DNA of 9,260 nt from NCBI GenBank assembly GCA_002068375.1, contig MVZL01000042.1, positions 1 through 9,260 on the forward strand, read 5' to 3'. Source of the DNA: Tenericutes bacterium ADurb.BinA155 (lineage in GTDB: Bacteria > Bacillota_I > Bacilli_A > RFN20 > CAG-826). Each line of letters begins with the position of its first letter. The stretch's first letter is position 1. The notes under the pieces are model-generated. The model was not told the origin of the DNA. It saw only the letters and a program-made list of their open reading frames with translations, and ran no database searches. Below, in pieces: positions 1 through 6,529 of the stretch. Both the position numbers and the translations under genes were made by a program.

Positions 1-58
1 GCGAGACTAGTTCACCCAAGGATTGGGCTTTTTGTTTTAACTCGACGAGCTCTTGCAT
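1..58 (-). CDS. prfB: Probable peptide chain release factor 2, N-terminal fragment (cut by window edge)
   Basis: Only the first 19 codons are present, starting at an ATG at 58-56 (MQELVELKQKAQSLGELVS) and running open to the window edge. It begins 14 bases after the secA stop. A GGAG directly after that TAA, plus an AAAGGA two bases from the ATG, give a ribosome binding site. The call rests on context: secA is followed by prfB in many Firmicutes, and a short helical, Glu/Lys/Leu-rich start fits RF2. RF2 recognises UGA and UAA stop codons. In many bacteria its synthesis is autoregulated by a programmed +1 frameshift at about codon 25, which would lie just outside this window. The fragment is too short to identify from sequence alone. 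Confidence 0.5.
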   Translation of the reverse strand, partial: MQELVELKQKAQSLGELVS

Positions 59-72
59 ATTCCTTTGACTCC

Positions 73-2733
73 TTATTTCTTACTGCCGTCAATTTTCGCT
101 GCAGGATTGAGGACTGCAGTCGGAACGACAGTTTTCTTCGTGGGATCAGCGCCTTTGGTGCCGGCAGCGCTAGACCGGTTACTCGTCGGAGGGACCGTTG
201 CGGACGGAACCTCCCCGTTATTGGCGGATTCTTTCTTCGGTTGGGCGGTAGTCTCCGCGACTTTGCCCTGATCGGTCGATGTCTTGGGCCCTTCGGGTTC
301 ATTCCGAACGAGCTGGGCTCCAATCGAAGCGGAAGCATTAGCAATCGCATCGGCATCGGCTTGCGCCGGAGCGGTCGGTTGCGGTTCCCGCTTCTGAATC
401 CGAACGTTCATGAAGTTATAGACGGTATCGACCGCGATCTTCTCGTTCATTTCACGGAAGAGATCGTAGCCTTCGTTCACGTAATCCTGAAGCGGATTGG
501 TTTGGGCATAACTCCGTAAGGAGATGCCTTCGCGAAGGTGGGCCATCGTGTCGATATGGCGGGTCCAGTTATTATCAATGACGGCCAAAGCGATCTGACG
601 CTCCGCCTCATTGGCTTCTTCTTTCGGCCAAGTCGCTTGCTTCTTTAAGAAGATGGCGTAGAGGGCTTCGCCTAAGTCGTCCCCCGCTTCTTCGACCGGG
701 GCTTCATCATAAGCCGAGACCGGTAAGGAGCCTTCCGGCATGAAGGCCGGTTCAACGAGTTTCTTTAACGCTTCGCCCGAGATCAAACCTTCATCGTGAC
801 CCGGGATAACGGCTTTCTTCGCGAGGAACTTTCCGCACGAATTAAAGTACCCGTGGATGAGTTCTGAGATATCATCGGCCATCATGATGCGGTCACGGTG
901 ATCGTAGATGATTTGTCTCTGTTTTGCCAAAACGTCATCGTAATCGAGTAAGTTCTTCCGAACATCGAAGTTCTGGCCTTCGATTTGCTTTTGGGCATTG
1001 GTGACGGCGTTCACGAGAGTCTTATTTTCGAGCGGTTGATCCTGAAGCTGGTTCACGAACATCTTCCGGAGGTTGTCCGGAGCGAACCGCCGCATTAAAT
1101 CATCATCGAAAGAAACGTAGAAACGGGTAAAGCCCGGATCGCCTTGACGACCGGAACGGCCCCGGAGCTGGTTATCGATACGGCGGGATTCGTGACGTTC
1201 GGTGCCAAAGACGCAAAGACCACCGAGCTCTTTCACGCCCGGGCCAAGTTTAATATCGGTGCCACGACCAGCCATGTTAGTGGCCAAAGTGACCGCGCCT
1301 TTTTCGCCAGCGTGCGAAATGATTTCAGCTTCGCGAGCCTGATTCTTCGCATTGAGAACTTCATGGGGAATGCCAGCGTCAGCCAGCAATTTCGAAATCT
1401 CTTCGTTGCTTTCAACGGAGACGGTGCCAATCAAGATCGGCTGGCCTTTTTCGTGCCGAGCCTTCACTTCTTTAACGAGGGCTTTGAGTTTGAAATCGTG
1501 GGTTCCAAAAATGTAATCGGTCGCATCTTCACGAATGACCGGACGGTTGGTCGGGATGCAAATGACCTTCATGTTGTAGATCTTTTCGAATTCTTCCTCT
1601 TCGGTCTTGGCCGTTCCGGTCATGCCCGAGAGTTTCTTATAAAGACGGAAGAAGTTTTGATAGGTGATGGTCGCGAGAACGGTCGTCTCCTGTTTGATTT
1701 CAACGCCTTCCTTGGCTTGGATTGCCTGTTGAAGGCCATCGTTATATTCCCGGCCCTTCATGATACGGCCGGTGAATTGGTCGATCAGTTGAATCTGACG
1801 ATTTTGGTCAACCATGTATTCGACGTCGCGGCCCATGATGAAATTGGCTTTGAGGGCTTGGTGAATACGGTGGACCAGGTCTTGGTTCTCTGGATCATAA
1901 AGGTTGCGGATGCCAAACATCCGTTCGGCTTTGTTATTGCCATCATCAGTTAAGTTGCAAGTTTTCGTTTTGATATCGATGGTGAAATCAACTTCCTTGC
2001 GAAGCGTCTTCACGAAACGATCGGCCACGAGATATTGCGAAGCCGCCGCTTTGGTGCCACCCGAAATAATGAGCGGGGTCCGCGATTCATCGATGAGAAT
2101 CGAGTCGGCTTCATCGACAACCGCATATTTGAGTCCGCGGAGAACCCGGCCCGATAAGGACGGGGTCATGTTATCGCGAAGATAGTCGAAACCAAGTTCG
2201 CTGTTGGTGGTGTACGTGATATCGCAAAGATAAGCTTGCCGTTTCTCTTCGGTGGTCTTGCTGGCGAGGTTAACCCCGACGGTCAATCCGAGGAAACGAT
2301 AGATTTGGCCCATCCAGTCGGCATCACGAGCCGCCAAGTATTCGTTAACGGTAACGACGTGAACGCCATTGCCGGTGAGAGCATTAAGATAAACAGTCAT
2401 CGTCGCGGTGAGGGTCTTGCCTTCGCCGGTCTTCATTTCAGCGACGAAGCCATTGTTGAGAACGAGCGCGCCGATAATCTGAACTTTGAACGGGAATTGG
2501 TTGAGCGTGCGCCGGGCACCTTCCCGAGCCACCGCGAACGCCTCGTATTTGATGTCGTTCAGGGTTTTGCCGGCCGCGAGCTCCTTACGGAACTCATCGG
2601 TTTTGGCCCGAAGTTGATCATCGGTTAAGGCCTTCATGGCGTTTTCAAACGAAATCACCCGATCGGCCTCACGGGCATATCGAGCAAGTTCACGAGCTTC
2701 AAGACGGAAGATTTTATCAATGAAATTAGACAC
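73..2733 (-). CDS. secA: Protein translocase ATPase subunit SecA
   Basis: SecA is the ATPase motor that pushes unfolded preproteins through the SecYEG membrane channel. At 886 residues it is near the family's usual length. Visible motifs are Walker A TGEGKT (about residues 102-107), DEAD (207-210), the preprotein-crosslinking domain between about 220 and 370, the SGMTGTA segment (369-375), ATNMAGRGTDI (484-494) and the arginine-finger motif GRSGRQGDPG (525-534). Further on are LLDYDDVLAKQR in the helical scaffold and LREGISLRSYAQ in the helical wing. The start is GTG, chosen because AGGAG lies 6 bases upstream (2740-2744). From about residue 782 the last 105 residues are a Pro/Ala/Thr/Ser/Lys-rich tail without the usual C-terminal Cys-rich zinc motif. 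comFC is upstream and probable prfB follows after 14 bases. A promoter is visible in the gap after comFC. Confidence 0.98.
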   Translation of the reverse strand: MSNFIDKIFRLEARELARYAREADRVISFENAMKALTDDQLRAKTDEFRKELAAGKTLNDIKYEAFAVAREGARRTLNQFPFKVQIIGALVLNNGFVAEMKTGEGKTLTATMTVYLNALTGNGVHVVTVNEYLAARDADWMGQIYRFLGLTVGVNLASKTTEEKRQAYLCDITYTTNSELGFDYLRDNMTPSLSGRVLRGLKYAVVDEADSILIDESRTPLIISGGTKAAASQYLVADRFVKTLRKEVDFTIDIKTKTCNLTDDGNNKAERMFGIRNLYDPENQDLVHRIHQALKANFIMGRDVEYMVDQNRQIQLIDQFTGRIMKGREYNDGLQQAIQAKEGVEIKQETTVLATITYQNFFRLYKKLSGMTGTAKTEEEEFEKIYNMKVICIPTNRPVIREDATDYIFGTHDFKLKALVKEVKARHEKGQPILIGTVSVESNEEISKLLADAGIPHEVLNAKNQAREAEIISHAGEKGAVTLATNMAGRGTDIKLGPGVKELGGLCVFGTERHESRRIDNQLRGRSGRQGDPGFTRFYVSFDDDLMRRFAPDNLRKMFVNQLQDQPLENKTLVNAVTNAQKQIEGQNFDVRKNLLDYDDVLAKQRQIIYDHRDRIMMADDISELIHGYFNSCGKFLAKKAVIPGHDEGLISGEALKKLVEPAFMPEGSLPVSAYDEAPVEEAGDDLGEALYAIFLKKQATWPKEEANEAERQIALAVIDNNWTRHIDTMAHLREGISLRSYAQTNPLQDYVNEGYDLFREMNEKIAVDTVYNFMNVRIQKREPQPTAPAQADADAIANASASIGAQLVRNEPEGPKTSTDQGKVAETTAQPKKESANNGEVPSATVPPTSNRSSAAGTKGADPTKKTVVPTAVLNPAAKIDGSKK

Positions 2734-2757
2734 GTTTTTCTCCTAGATAGCGGGGTA

Positions 2758-2786
2758 ATTCTACCATTTAAATAAATGGTAAGCAA
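2758..2786 (-). promoter_or_regulatory. Sigma-A-type promoter for secA
   Basis: On the minus strand a -35 box TTGCTT (2781-2786) is separated by exactly 17 bases from a -10 box TAGAAT (2758-2763). Transcription would begin near 2751, giving a short leader that carries the AGGAG of secA. The -35 box lies next to the comFC stop codon. A perfect 8+8 palindrome fills the spacer, so the site may be controlled by a DNA-binding protein. The boxes are seen directly; activity is inferred. Confidence 0.65.
2763..2780. repeat. 18-bp inverted repeat inside the secA promoter (candidate operator)
   Basis: ACCATTTA and TAAATGGT form perfect 8-base arms around a 2-base centre. As RNA this could be a short AT-rich hairpin, but no T-tract follows on either strand, so it is not an intrinsic terminator. 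Its position between the -35 and -10 boxes, touching the -10, is typical of a repressor site. No binding protein can be named. Confidence 0.5.
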
Positions 2787-2787
2787 T

Positions 2788-3492
2788 CTAACGACGGGGC
2801 AAAAGTTCAGGAGTTTTCGACATCACGAGAATTCGGAGGCGTTTTGGCTGGTGTTTTCGGATGAGTTTCACGCAGGCTTTTAAAGTGGCGCCCGTGGTAT
2901 GAACGTCATCGACGAGGAGGATCTTTTTTCCCGCGATTTTCACCCCCTCATTCCAGGCGAGATACTGCCCTACTTTTTGTCGGTCTGAATAGTTCAGATC
3001 CGCCTGTTTGATATCGTCGGTTTTTCGAATGGCTTTGATCTGCGGAAACTTAAGGCAACGAAAGATTTCTTCCACATGGTTAAACCCACGAATTGCATCC
3101 TTTTTCTCCGCAGAAGGCGCACAAATGAGGGTATAGCCATGGTAACGAAGTCGAAGATATGGGGCAGCATAATTGAGAAAAATTCCGGCGAGTTCGATAT
3201 CGAAACAACCCTTGAGTTGGTAGAGCATCGAACGGACCGTTTCATCATAGGTATAAAGAGCAAGGGCAGGCACCCCTAAAACCTTGAAGGAAATCCAACG
3301 GGGAGTGAAGGCTTTGTAGCAATGGGAACAGATCAAAGAATCATCGCCGACTAAGCTCGCCCAACCATCGGGAACGATCGGTTGAAAACAAACCTTACAA
3401 AAACGAGTTGCAGAATCGGATTTCTCGGATCGCTTTTTCCATGGAACGCGTAACTTGGTTAGCCAAAAAGACAACTTCGCCATCAGGTGCAT
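2788..3492 (-). CDS. comFC: ComF family protein (ComFC-like, phosphoribosyltransferase fold)
   Basis: ComFC proteins act with the ComFA helicase in uptake of single-stranded DNA during natural transformation. The fold is that of type I phosphoribosyltransferases, though the substrate is unsettled. The 234-residue product has a four-cysteine zinc site (C32, C35, C55, C58), the ComF signature RGFNHVEE (135-142), and the PRPP-loop motif VDDVHTTGATL (194-204). The ATG at 3492 is chosen because GGGAGG lies 7 bases upstream. This places the start 98 bases inside comFA, in the +1 frame relative to it. A second ATG three codons later (MAKL) is possible. The first 30 or so residues, before the zinc site, are encoded in the overlap, are basic, and are longer than in most ComFC proteins. 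Translation is probably coupled to comFA. secA follows from its own promoter. Confidence 0.9.
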   Translation of the reverse strand: MHLMAKLSFWLTKLRVPWKKRSEKSDSATRFCKVCFQPIVPDGWASLVGDDSLICSHCYKAFTPRWISFKVLGVPALALYTYDETVRSMLYQLKGCFDIELAGIFLNYAAPYLRLRYHGYTLICAPSAEKKDAIRGFNHVEEIFRCLKFPQIKAIRKTDDIKQADLNYSDRQKVGQYLAWNEGVKIAGKKILLVDDVHTTGATLKACVKLIRKHQPKRLRILVMSKTPELLPRR

Positions 3493-4540
3493 CAGATTTC
3501 CTCCCTGCCCGCCCAGAAATTTGAATCAGGGCAGCGCTATCATAAATTTTGTGATCGGCTTCGTAGATGATGACTTGGATGTCGCGGATCGTGACGCCCC
3601 GCTCGAGCACCGCCGTCGTTACCAAATAGGCGTATTTCTTCTCGCGGAAAGCCTGGATAATCTCGGCTCGATGTTCCCGCTGGCTCGAGACGTAATTGCC
3701 ATGGGGAACAAAAAGAGACAATACGGAGAACACGCTTTCCGCTAAGGCAATCGTCGGAACGAAAATGAAACAAGGTTTCCCCTTCTTTTGGTACTCCTTT
3801 AATTTCTGAATCAGGAAAAAATACTTGAGAAAGCCTAGGCGAATCACGTTTTTTGGGACGGGGATCGGATGTTTGTGGAAACGAGTGTGCAGTTCAAGAA
3901 TCTGATGGTGGGGTTTATGGAATTCCGCTTTGATTTGTTGGCTCGGGGTCGCGGACATCATCACGCAATGTCCCCGGAGCGAACGTTTGAATAACGCGAT
4001 GAGAACTTCGTTGCCTTTAAAAGGAAAGGCATCGATTTCATCCATGACCAGCAAATCAAAATAGTTCGGGTAACGGTAAAGCTGATGGGTGGTGAGGATA
4101 ATGCAATCGGCTTCCAAAGTGGAGGTGTGTTGCCCATAAACCGCGACAATCCGATTATGGGGAAAAGCGGACTTCAATCGGAAGAAGAGTTCGATGCAGA
4201 CATCGCGACGCGGTAATGCAAATCCGACGTGGAGCCCCCGCGACATCGCATAAGCAATGATGCCATACGAGATCTCGGTTTTACCTGAACCGCATACGGC
4301 GTAAACCAAGGTATCATCCCCGTTTTTATAGTTTTGAATGATCTTGGCCGAAAGTTTTTCCTGCTCTTTTGAAAGGTGATACTGAAGATCCAAGATCACG
4401 TTCTTAGGACCACTTGAAACCCCGGAAGCGTTCTCACCGCGGAAGCCGATGCACTTCCGGCAATAGGGCTGGCCATTCTTATGACCGATATAACGAGGGT
4501 CGCGGTTCCCGCAACGCGGACAAACAAAAGAAGTCTCCAT
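3395..4540 (-). CDS. comFA: ComFA-like DEAD-box helicase/translocase of the competence system
   Basis: ComFA is the cytoplasmic ATPase thought to help pull incoming single-stranded DNA through the ComEC channel. The 381 residues carry an N-terminal four-cysteine zinc finger (C7, C10, C27, C30), Walker A CGSGKT (83-88), the DEID box (167-170), SAT motif III (196-198), VLERGVTI motif V, and arginine-finger motif VI QISGRAGRK (340-348). The ATG at 4540 is the only reasonable start, since the zinc finger begins at residue 7. There is no Shine-Dalgarno sequence upstream; instead a TATATATAAG stretch sits almost on the ATG, suggesting a leaderless message. The preceding gene is closed by a terminator, so comFA needs its own promoter. 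Its 3' end overlaps comFC by 98 bases. No comFB lies between them, unlike in Bacillus subtilis. Confidence 0.92.
   Translation of the reverse strand: METSFVCPRCGNRDPRYIGHKNGQPYCRKCIGFRGENASGVSSGPKNVILDLQYHLSKEQEKLSAKIIQNYKNGDDTLVYAVCGSGKTEISYGIIAYAMSRGLHVGFALPRRDVCIELFFRLKSAFPHNRIVAVYGQHTSTLEADCIILTTHQLYRYPNYFDLLVMDEIDAFPFKGNEVLIALFKRSLRGHCVMMSATPSQQIKAEFHKPHHQILELHTRFHKHPIPVPKNVIRLGFLKYFFLIQKLKEYQKKGKPCFIFVPTIALAESVFSVLSLFVPHGNYVSSQREHRAEIIQAFREKKYAYLVTTAVLERGVTIRDIQVIIYEADHKIYDSAALIQISGRAGRKSDAPDGEVVFLANQVTRSMEKAIREIRFCNSFL
3500..3505 (-). promoter_or_regulatory. Ribosome binding site of comFC, inside comFA
   Basis: GGGAGG on the minus strand, 7 bases before the comFC ATG. In the comFA frame these bases belong to the Gly-Arg codons (GGG AGG) of helicase motif VI. 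The site decides the comFC start. Confidence 0.75.
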
Positions 4541-4541
4541 A

Positions 4542-4551
4542 CTTATATATA
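4542..4551 (-). promoter_or_regulatory. Possible -10 region of comFA (leaderless transcript)
   Basis: On the minus strand, TATATATAAG ends one base before the comFA ATG. A -10 read as TATATA (4546-4551) would put transcription start at or very near the ATG. No good -35 is seen: the best candidate is TTGGTC at 4572-4577, inside the upstream terminator stem, with a long 20-base spacer. This is a weak call. Confidence 0.3.
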
Positions 4552-4564
4552 GGGTAGGAAAACG

Positions 4565-4590
4565 AAAAAAGGACCAAATTTCTTTGGCCC
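4565..4590 (-). terminator. Intrinsic terminator of the antiporter operon
   Basis: On the minus strand GGGCCAAA and TTTGGTCC pair over 8 bases (one G-T wobble) around a GAAA loop and are followed directly by six T's. It begins five bases after the stop codon at 4596 and separates the antiporter pair from comFA. Confidence 0.9.
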
Positions 4591-4595
4591 TTTGT

Positions 4596-4964
4596 TTAAT
4601 TGAGCTTCAAGGCGGCAAGAATTTCTTGCCGATCTTTCGGCGCTAAAGCGAGAAAATCCCAGATTAACGCCCGCGCATAGCGGGAGAGGCCGGGACCACT
4701 CAAATGGCTCCGACCCTCAAGGTATTGAACCTTGGCCGGTCCGATATCGAGCGGCACCGCTTCCTTACGGGAGCAGCGGAGCCGTCTCTTCTCGGCGAAC
4801 GTCTCGTTCTTCAACGCGTTTGGATTCTCAAAGGCTTGTTTCACCAAGAGTTCCCCTACGATCTCACTGATCGGATGGTCGAAGTCGTGAAGAAGCTCAC
4901 TGCTATCATTCACTAACGAGAAGTACTGCTCGGGAAGAATCGTCACACAACGCCCATAGTTCAT
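4596..4964 (-). CDS. Unrecognised 122-residue soluble protein coupled to the antiporter
   Basis: I do not recognise this family. The protein has no signal peptide or membrane segment. It is charged, with a basic stretch EKRRLRCSRK (58-67) and a probable helical C-terminus (about 94-122). Its ATG overlaps the antiporter stop codon (ATGA), and AAGGAGG (4974-4980) lies 9 bases upstream, within the last antiporter codons, so translation is very likely coupled. The terminator follows immediately, making it the last gene of a two-gene operon. The coupling suggests stoichiometric production and perhaps a cytoplasmic partner or regulator of the antiporter, but that is inference from context. An open frame on the opposite strand at 4704-4916 is a shadow without a start signal. 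Confidence 0.75.
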   Translation of the reverse strand: MNYGRCVTILPEQYFSLVNDSSELLHDFDHPISEIVGELLVKQAFENPNALKNETFAEKRRLRCSRKEAVPLDIGPAKVQYLEGRSHLSGPGLSRYARALIWDFLALAPKDRQEILAALKLN

Positions 4965-6400
4965 AACGGTTTACCTCCTTCTTTCTTGACCGAAGTCCCT
5001 AGCGGGATATCGGATTCCTTTGCTTTAGAAACCTCAATCTCTTTCGGGGCACTAACTTCATGTTTATCGCTACGCGGGTCCTCTGTTTCAGTGGCTAAGG
5101 GCTTAGGTCCAGCCTTCAAATTCTCGGGCGGAATCGCCCCAGACTTAATGAGAGCAAGTTTAGCTAAGCCCGGCCCAACCATTTCATAAAGGACCGACGA
5201 ACAAATGATGATGGCGAAGAATTCATTGGCCAAATCGTCTTGACCGGCGGCGATAAGCATCCGTTGGCCTAAGACCGCAAGGCCAATGGCGACACCGGCT
5301 TGTGGGACGAGGGCGAAGCCGAGGTTGATCGCGGTCTTGTTATCCGTCTTGACCATTTTGCAACCGAGATAGGCTCCGGCGTATTTCCCGACAATCCGAG
5401 TTAAGAAGTACACGACCCCGATCAAACCGACGATCGCGAACTGGGAGAAGTCCATGTTGTAGCCAGACATCACGAAGAAAATCGTCATGATCGGCGGAGC
5501 GAAACTATCAAGCTGAGTAAAGAGCGTTTGATCATCGCGGAAGTTCACAAACGAAGCGCCGAAGACCATGCACGCCATTAACGGTGAAATATTGATCATC
5601 GGTAAGGAGCAGACCCCACAAATGGTGAGTAACATGGCCACGGTGAGAATCAACCGGTTGTCCATCGAGCGGCGGGAGTTCATTAATAAGCTATGGATCC
5701 AGCCGAAGAGGACGCCAACGCCGATGAAGACAACGTTCCAAACGATCGGCATGACGATCGAAAGCACGTCCGCAGTCGCACCATTCGTGATTTTGATGAT
5801 GGTAATCGCTAACGTATAGAAGATTAAGCAAGTCGCATCGTCAAGGCTCACGACCTGGAGCAAAACATTCACGAAATTGCCTTTGGCTCCATACTGACGA
5901 ATCGTCATCATGGTCGAAGCAGGCGCGGTCGCGGTAGCGATGGAACCCAGAAGTAACGCGAAGGTCCATCCTTTATCCGGGAAGGCAAAACCAATGACCA
6001 AGGTCACCACGACTCCGGCCAAGAAGCTTTCCATAATCGCGATCACAATCGACTTCTTCCCCGTCGCCTTAATATCGGCGATTTTGAAGTAACGCCCCAC
6101 GCCAAATGCGATGATCGAGAGGGCAAAATCGGTCAAGAAAGACATATGGGAAACGACATCAGGCGAAAGAGCGCCGAGGCACCAAGGCCCTAAAAGAACA
6201 CCGGCCAAAATATAAGCGGTAACGTTCGGAAGCTTTAATAATTTGGTTAAGCGCGTGACTAAGAAGCCAACGAACAGCATGATGGCGATTCCGATCAAGA
6301 CGGTCGGGACTTCACCGAACTGGGAGTAGTACTTATAGAGGTCGACCCCGATCCCTAAAATGTTCGGGACAGATGTTTGAATTTGCGTAAATGAAAACAT
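4961..6400 (-). CDS. Cation/proton antiporter, CPA2 (Kef/NapA-like) family
   Basis: This integral membrane protein probably exchanges Na+ or K+ for protons. About 12 to 13 hydrophobic segments run from roughly residue 32 to 415. Residues 153-198 hold the unwound-helix motif TATAPAS and the ion-binding pair SLDDA (D187, D188), and RIVGKYAG (335-342) is also typical of the superfamily. An Asp-Asp pair is usual in electrogenic members. After the last helix come about 55 charged, low-complexity cytoplasmic residues; no RCK/TrkA-N domain is present. The start is placed at the ATG at 6400 (479 residues). AAGGGGG lies 10 bases upstream, whereas the more upstream in-frame ATG at 6457 has no ribosome binding site and would prepend a hydrophilic segment. 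The gene is divergent from a LysR regulator and coupled to the 122-residue gene. The transported ion cannot be told from sequence. Confidence 0.9.
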   Translation of the reverse strand: MFSFTQIQTSVPNILGIGVDLYKYYSQFGEVPTVLIGIAIMLFVGFLVTRLTKLLKLPNVTAYILAGVLLGPWCLGALSPDVVSHMSFLTDFALSIIAFGVGRYFKIADIKATGKKSIVIAIMESFLAGVVVTLVIGFAFPDKGWTFALLLGSIATATAPASTMMTIRQYGAKGNFVNVLLQVVSLDDATCLIFYTLAITIIKITNGATADVLSIVMPIVWNVVFIGVGVLFGWIHSLLMNSRRSMDNRLILTVAMLLTICGVCSLPMINISPLMACMVFGASFVNFRDDQTLFTQLDSFAPPIMTIFFVMSGYNMDFSQFAIVGLIGVVYFLTRIVGKYAGAYLGCKMVKTDNKTAINLGFALVPQAGVAIGLAVLGQRMLIAAGQDDLANEFFAIIICSSVLYEMVGPGLAKLALIKSGAIPPENLKAGPKPLATETEDPRSDKHEVSAPKEIEVSKAKESDIPLGTSVKKEGGKPL

Positions 6401-6421
6401 AGGTTCATGGCCCCCTTTCTT

Positions 6422-6437
6422 GAGGAAAATCTTCCTC
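6422..6437 (-). other. Small hairpin in the antiporter leader
   Basis: GAGGAA and TTCCTC form a perfect 6-base stem with a 4-base loop in the predicted 5' untranslated region, 4 to 5 bases upstream of the purine-rich ribosome binding site of the antiporter. It may affect translation start. A stem this short can arise by chance. Confidence 0.3.
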
Positions 6438-6498
6438 GGATGGAATGGGATTATCATGGCCCACGAAAAGGAAAGTGCTAATTATGGTTTCTAGTGTT

Positions 6499-6504
6499 AT
6501 TATA
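6499..6504 (-). promoter_or_regulatory. Antiporter -10 box
   Basis: A perfect TATAAT on the minus strand, about 95 bases before the chosen start codon. No recognisable -35 box lies 16 to 18 bases upstream (GATCTC at 17). That is typical of a promoter needing an activator such as a LysR-type protein. It predicts a leader of about 90 bases. Confidence 0.5.
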
Positions 6505-6517
6505 AGTTTTGCTTATA
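6501..6517. promoter_or_regulatory. LysR-type operator dyad
   Basis: TATAAG-N5-CTTATA is a perfect inverted repeat and contains ATAA-N7-TTAT, a T-N11-A LysR-family box; the Bacillus CcpC/CitR boxes have this same form. It lies in the divergent lysR-antiporter region, overlaps the antiporter -10 box, and ends just upstream of the lysR AAGGAG. A regulator bound here could affect both genes. Binding by the neighbouring regulator is inferred from position. Confidence 0.6.
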
Positions 6518-6529
6518 TAAGGAGATCAC

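Noticed and set aside
1144..1953. Open plus-strand frame of 269 codons opposite secA
   Set aside because: It lies wholly inside secA, whose motifs are unambiguous. There is no ribosome binding site and the protein has no recognisable motifs; it is a codon-bias shadow, as are 2236-2628 and 12-356.
2763..2780. Palindrome as a terminator of comFC
   Set aside because: The stem is AT-rich, the loop would be too small, and no T-run follows; its place between promoter boxes fits an operator better.
4704..4916. Plus-strand frame opposite the 122-residue gene
   Set aside because: The minus-strand frame has an ATGA overlap, a full AAGGAGG and a terminator right after it; the plus-strand frame has none of these.
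6401..6457. Extended N-terminus of the antiporter from the ATG at 6457
   Set aside because: No ribosome binding site precedes it, and the added residues are hydrophilic and basic, unlike a family N-terminus. The ATG at 6400 has a purine-rich site.
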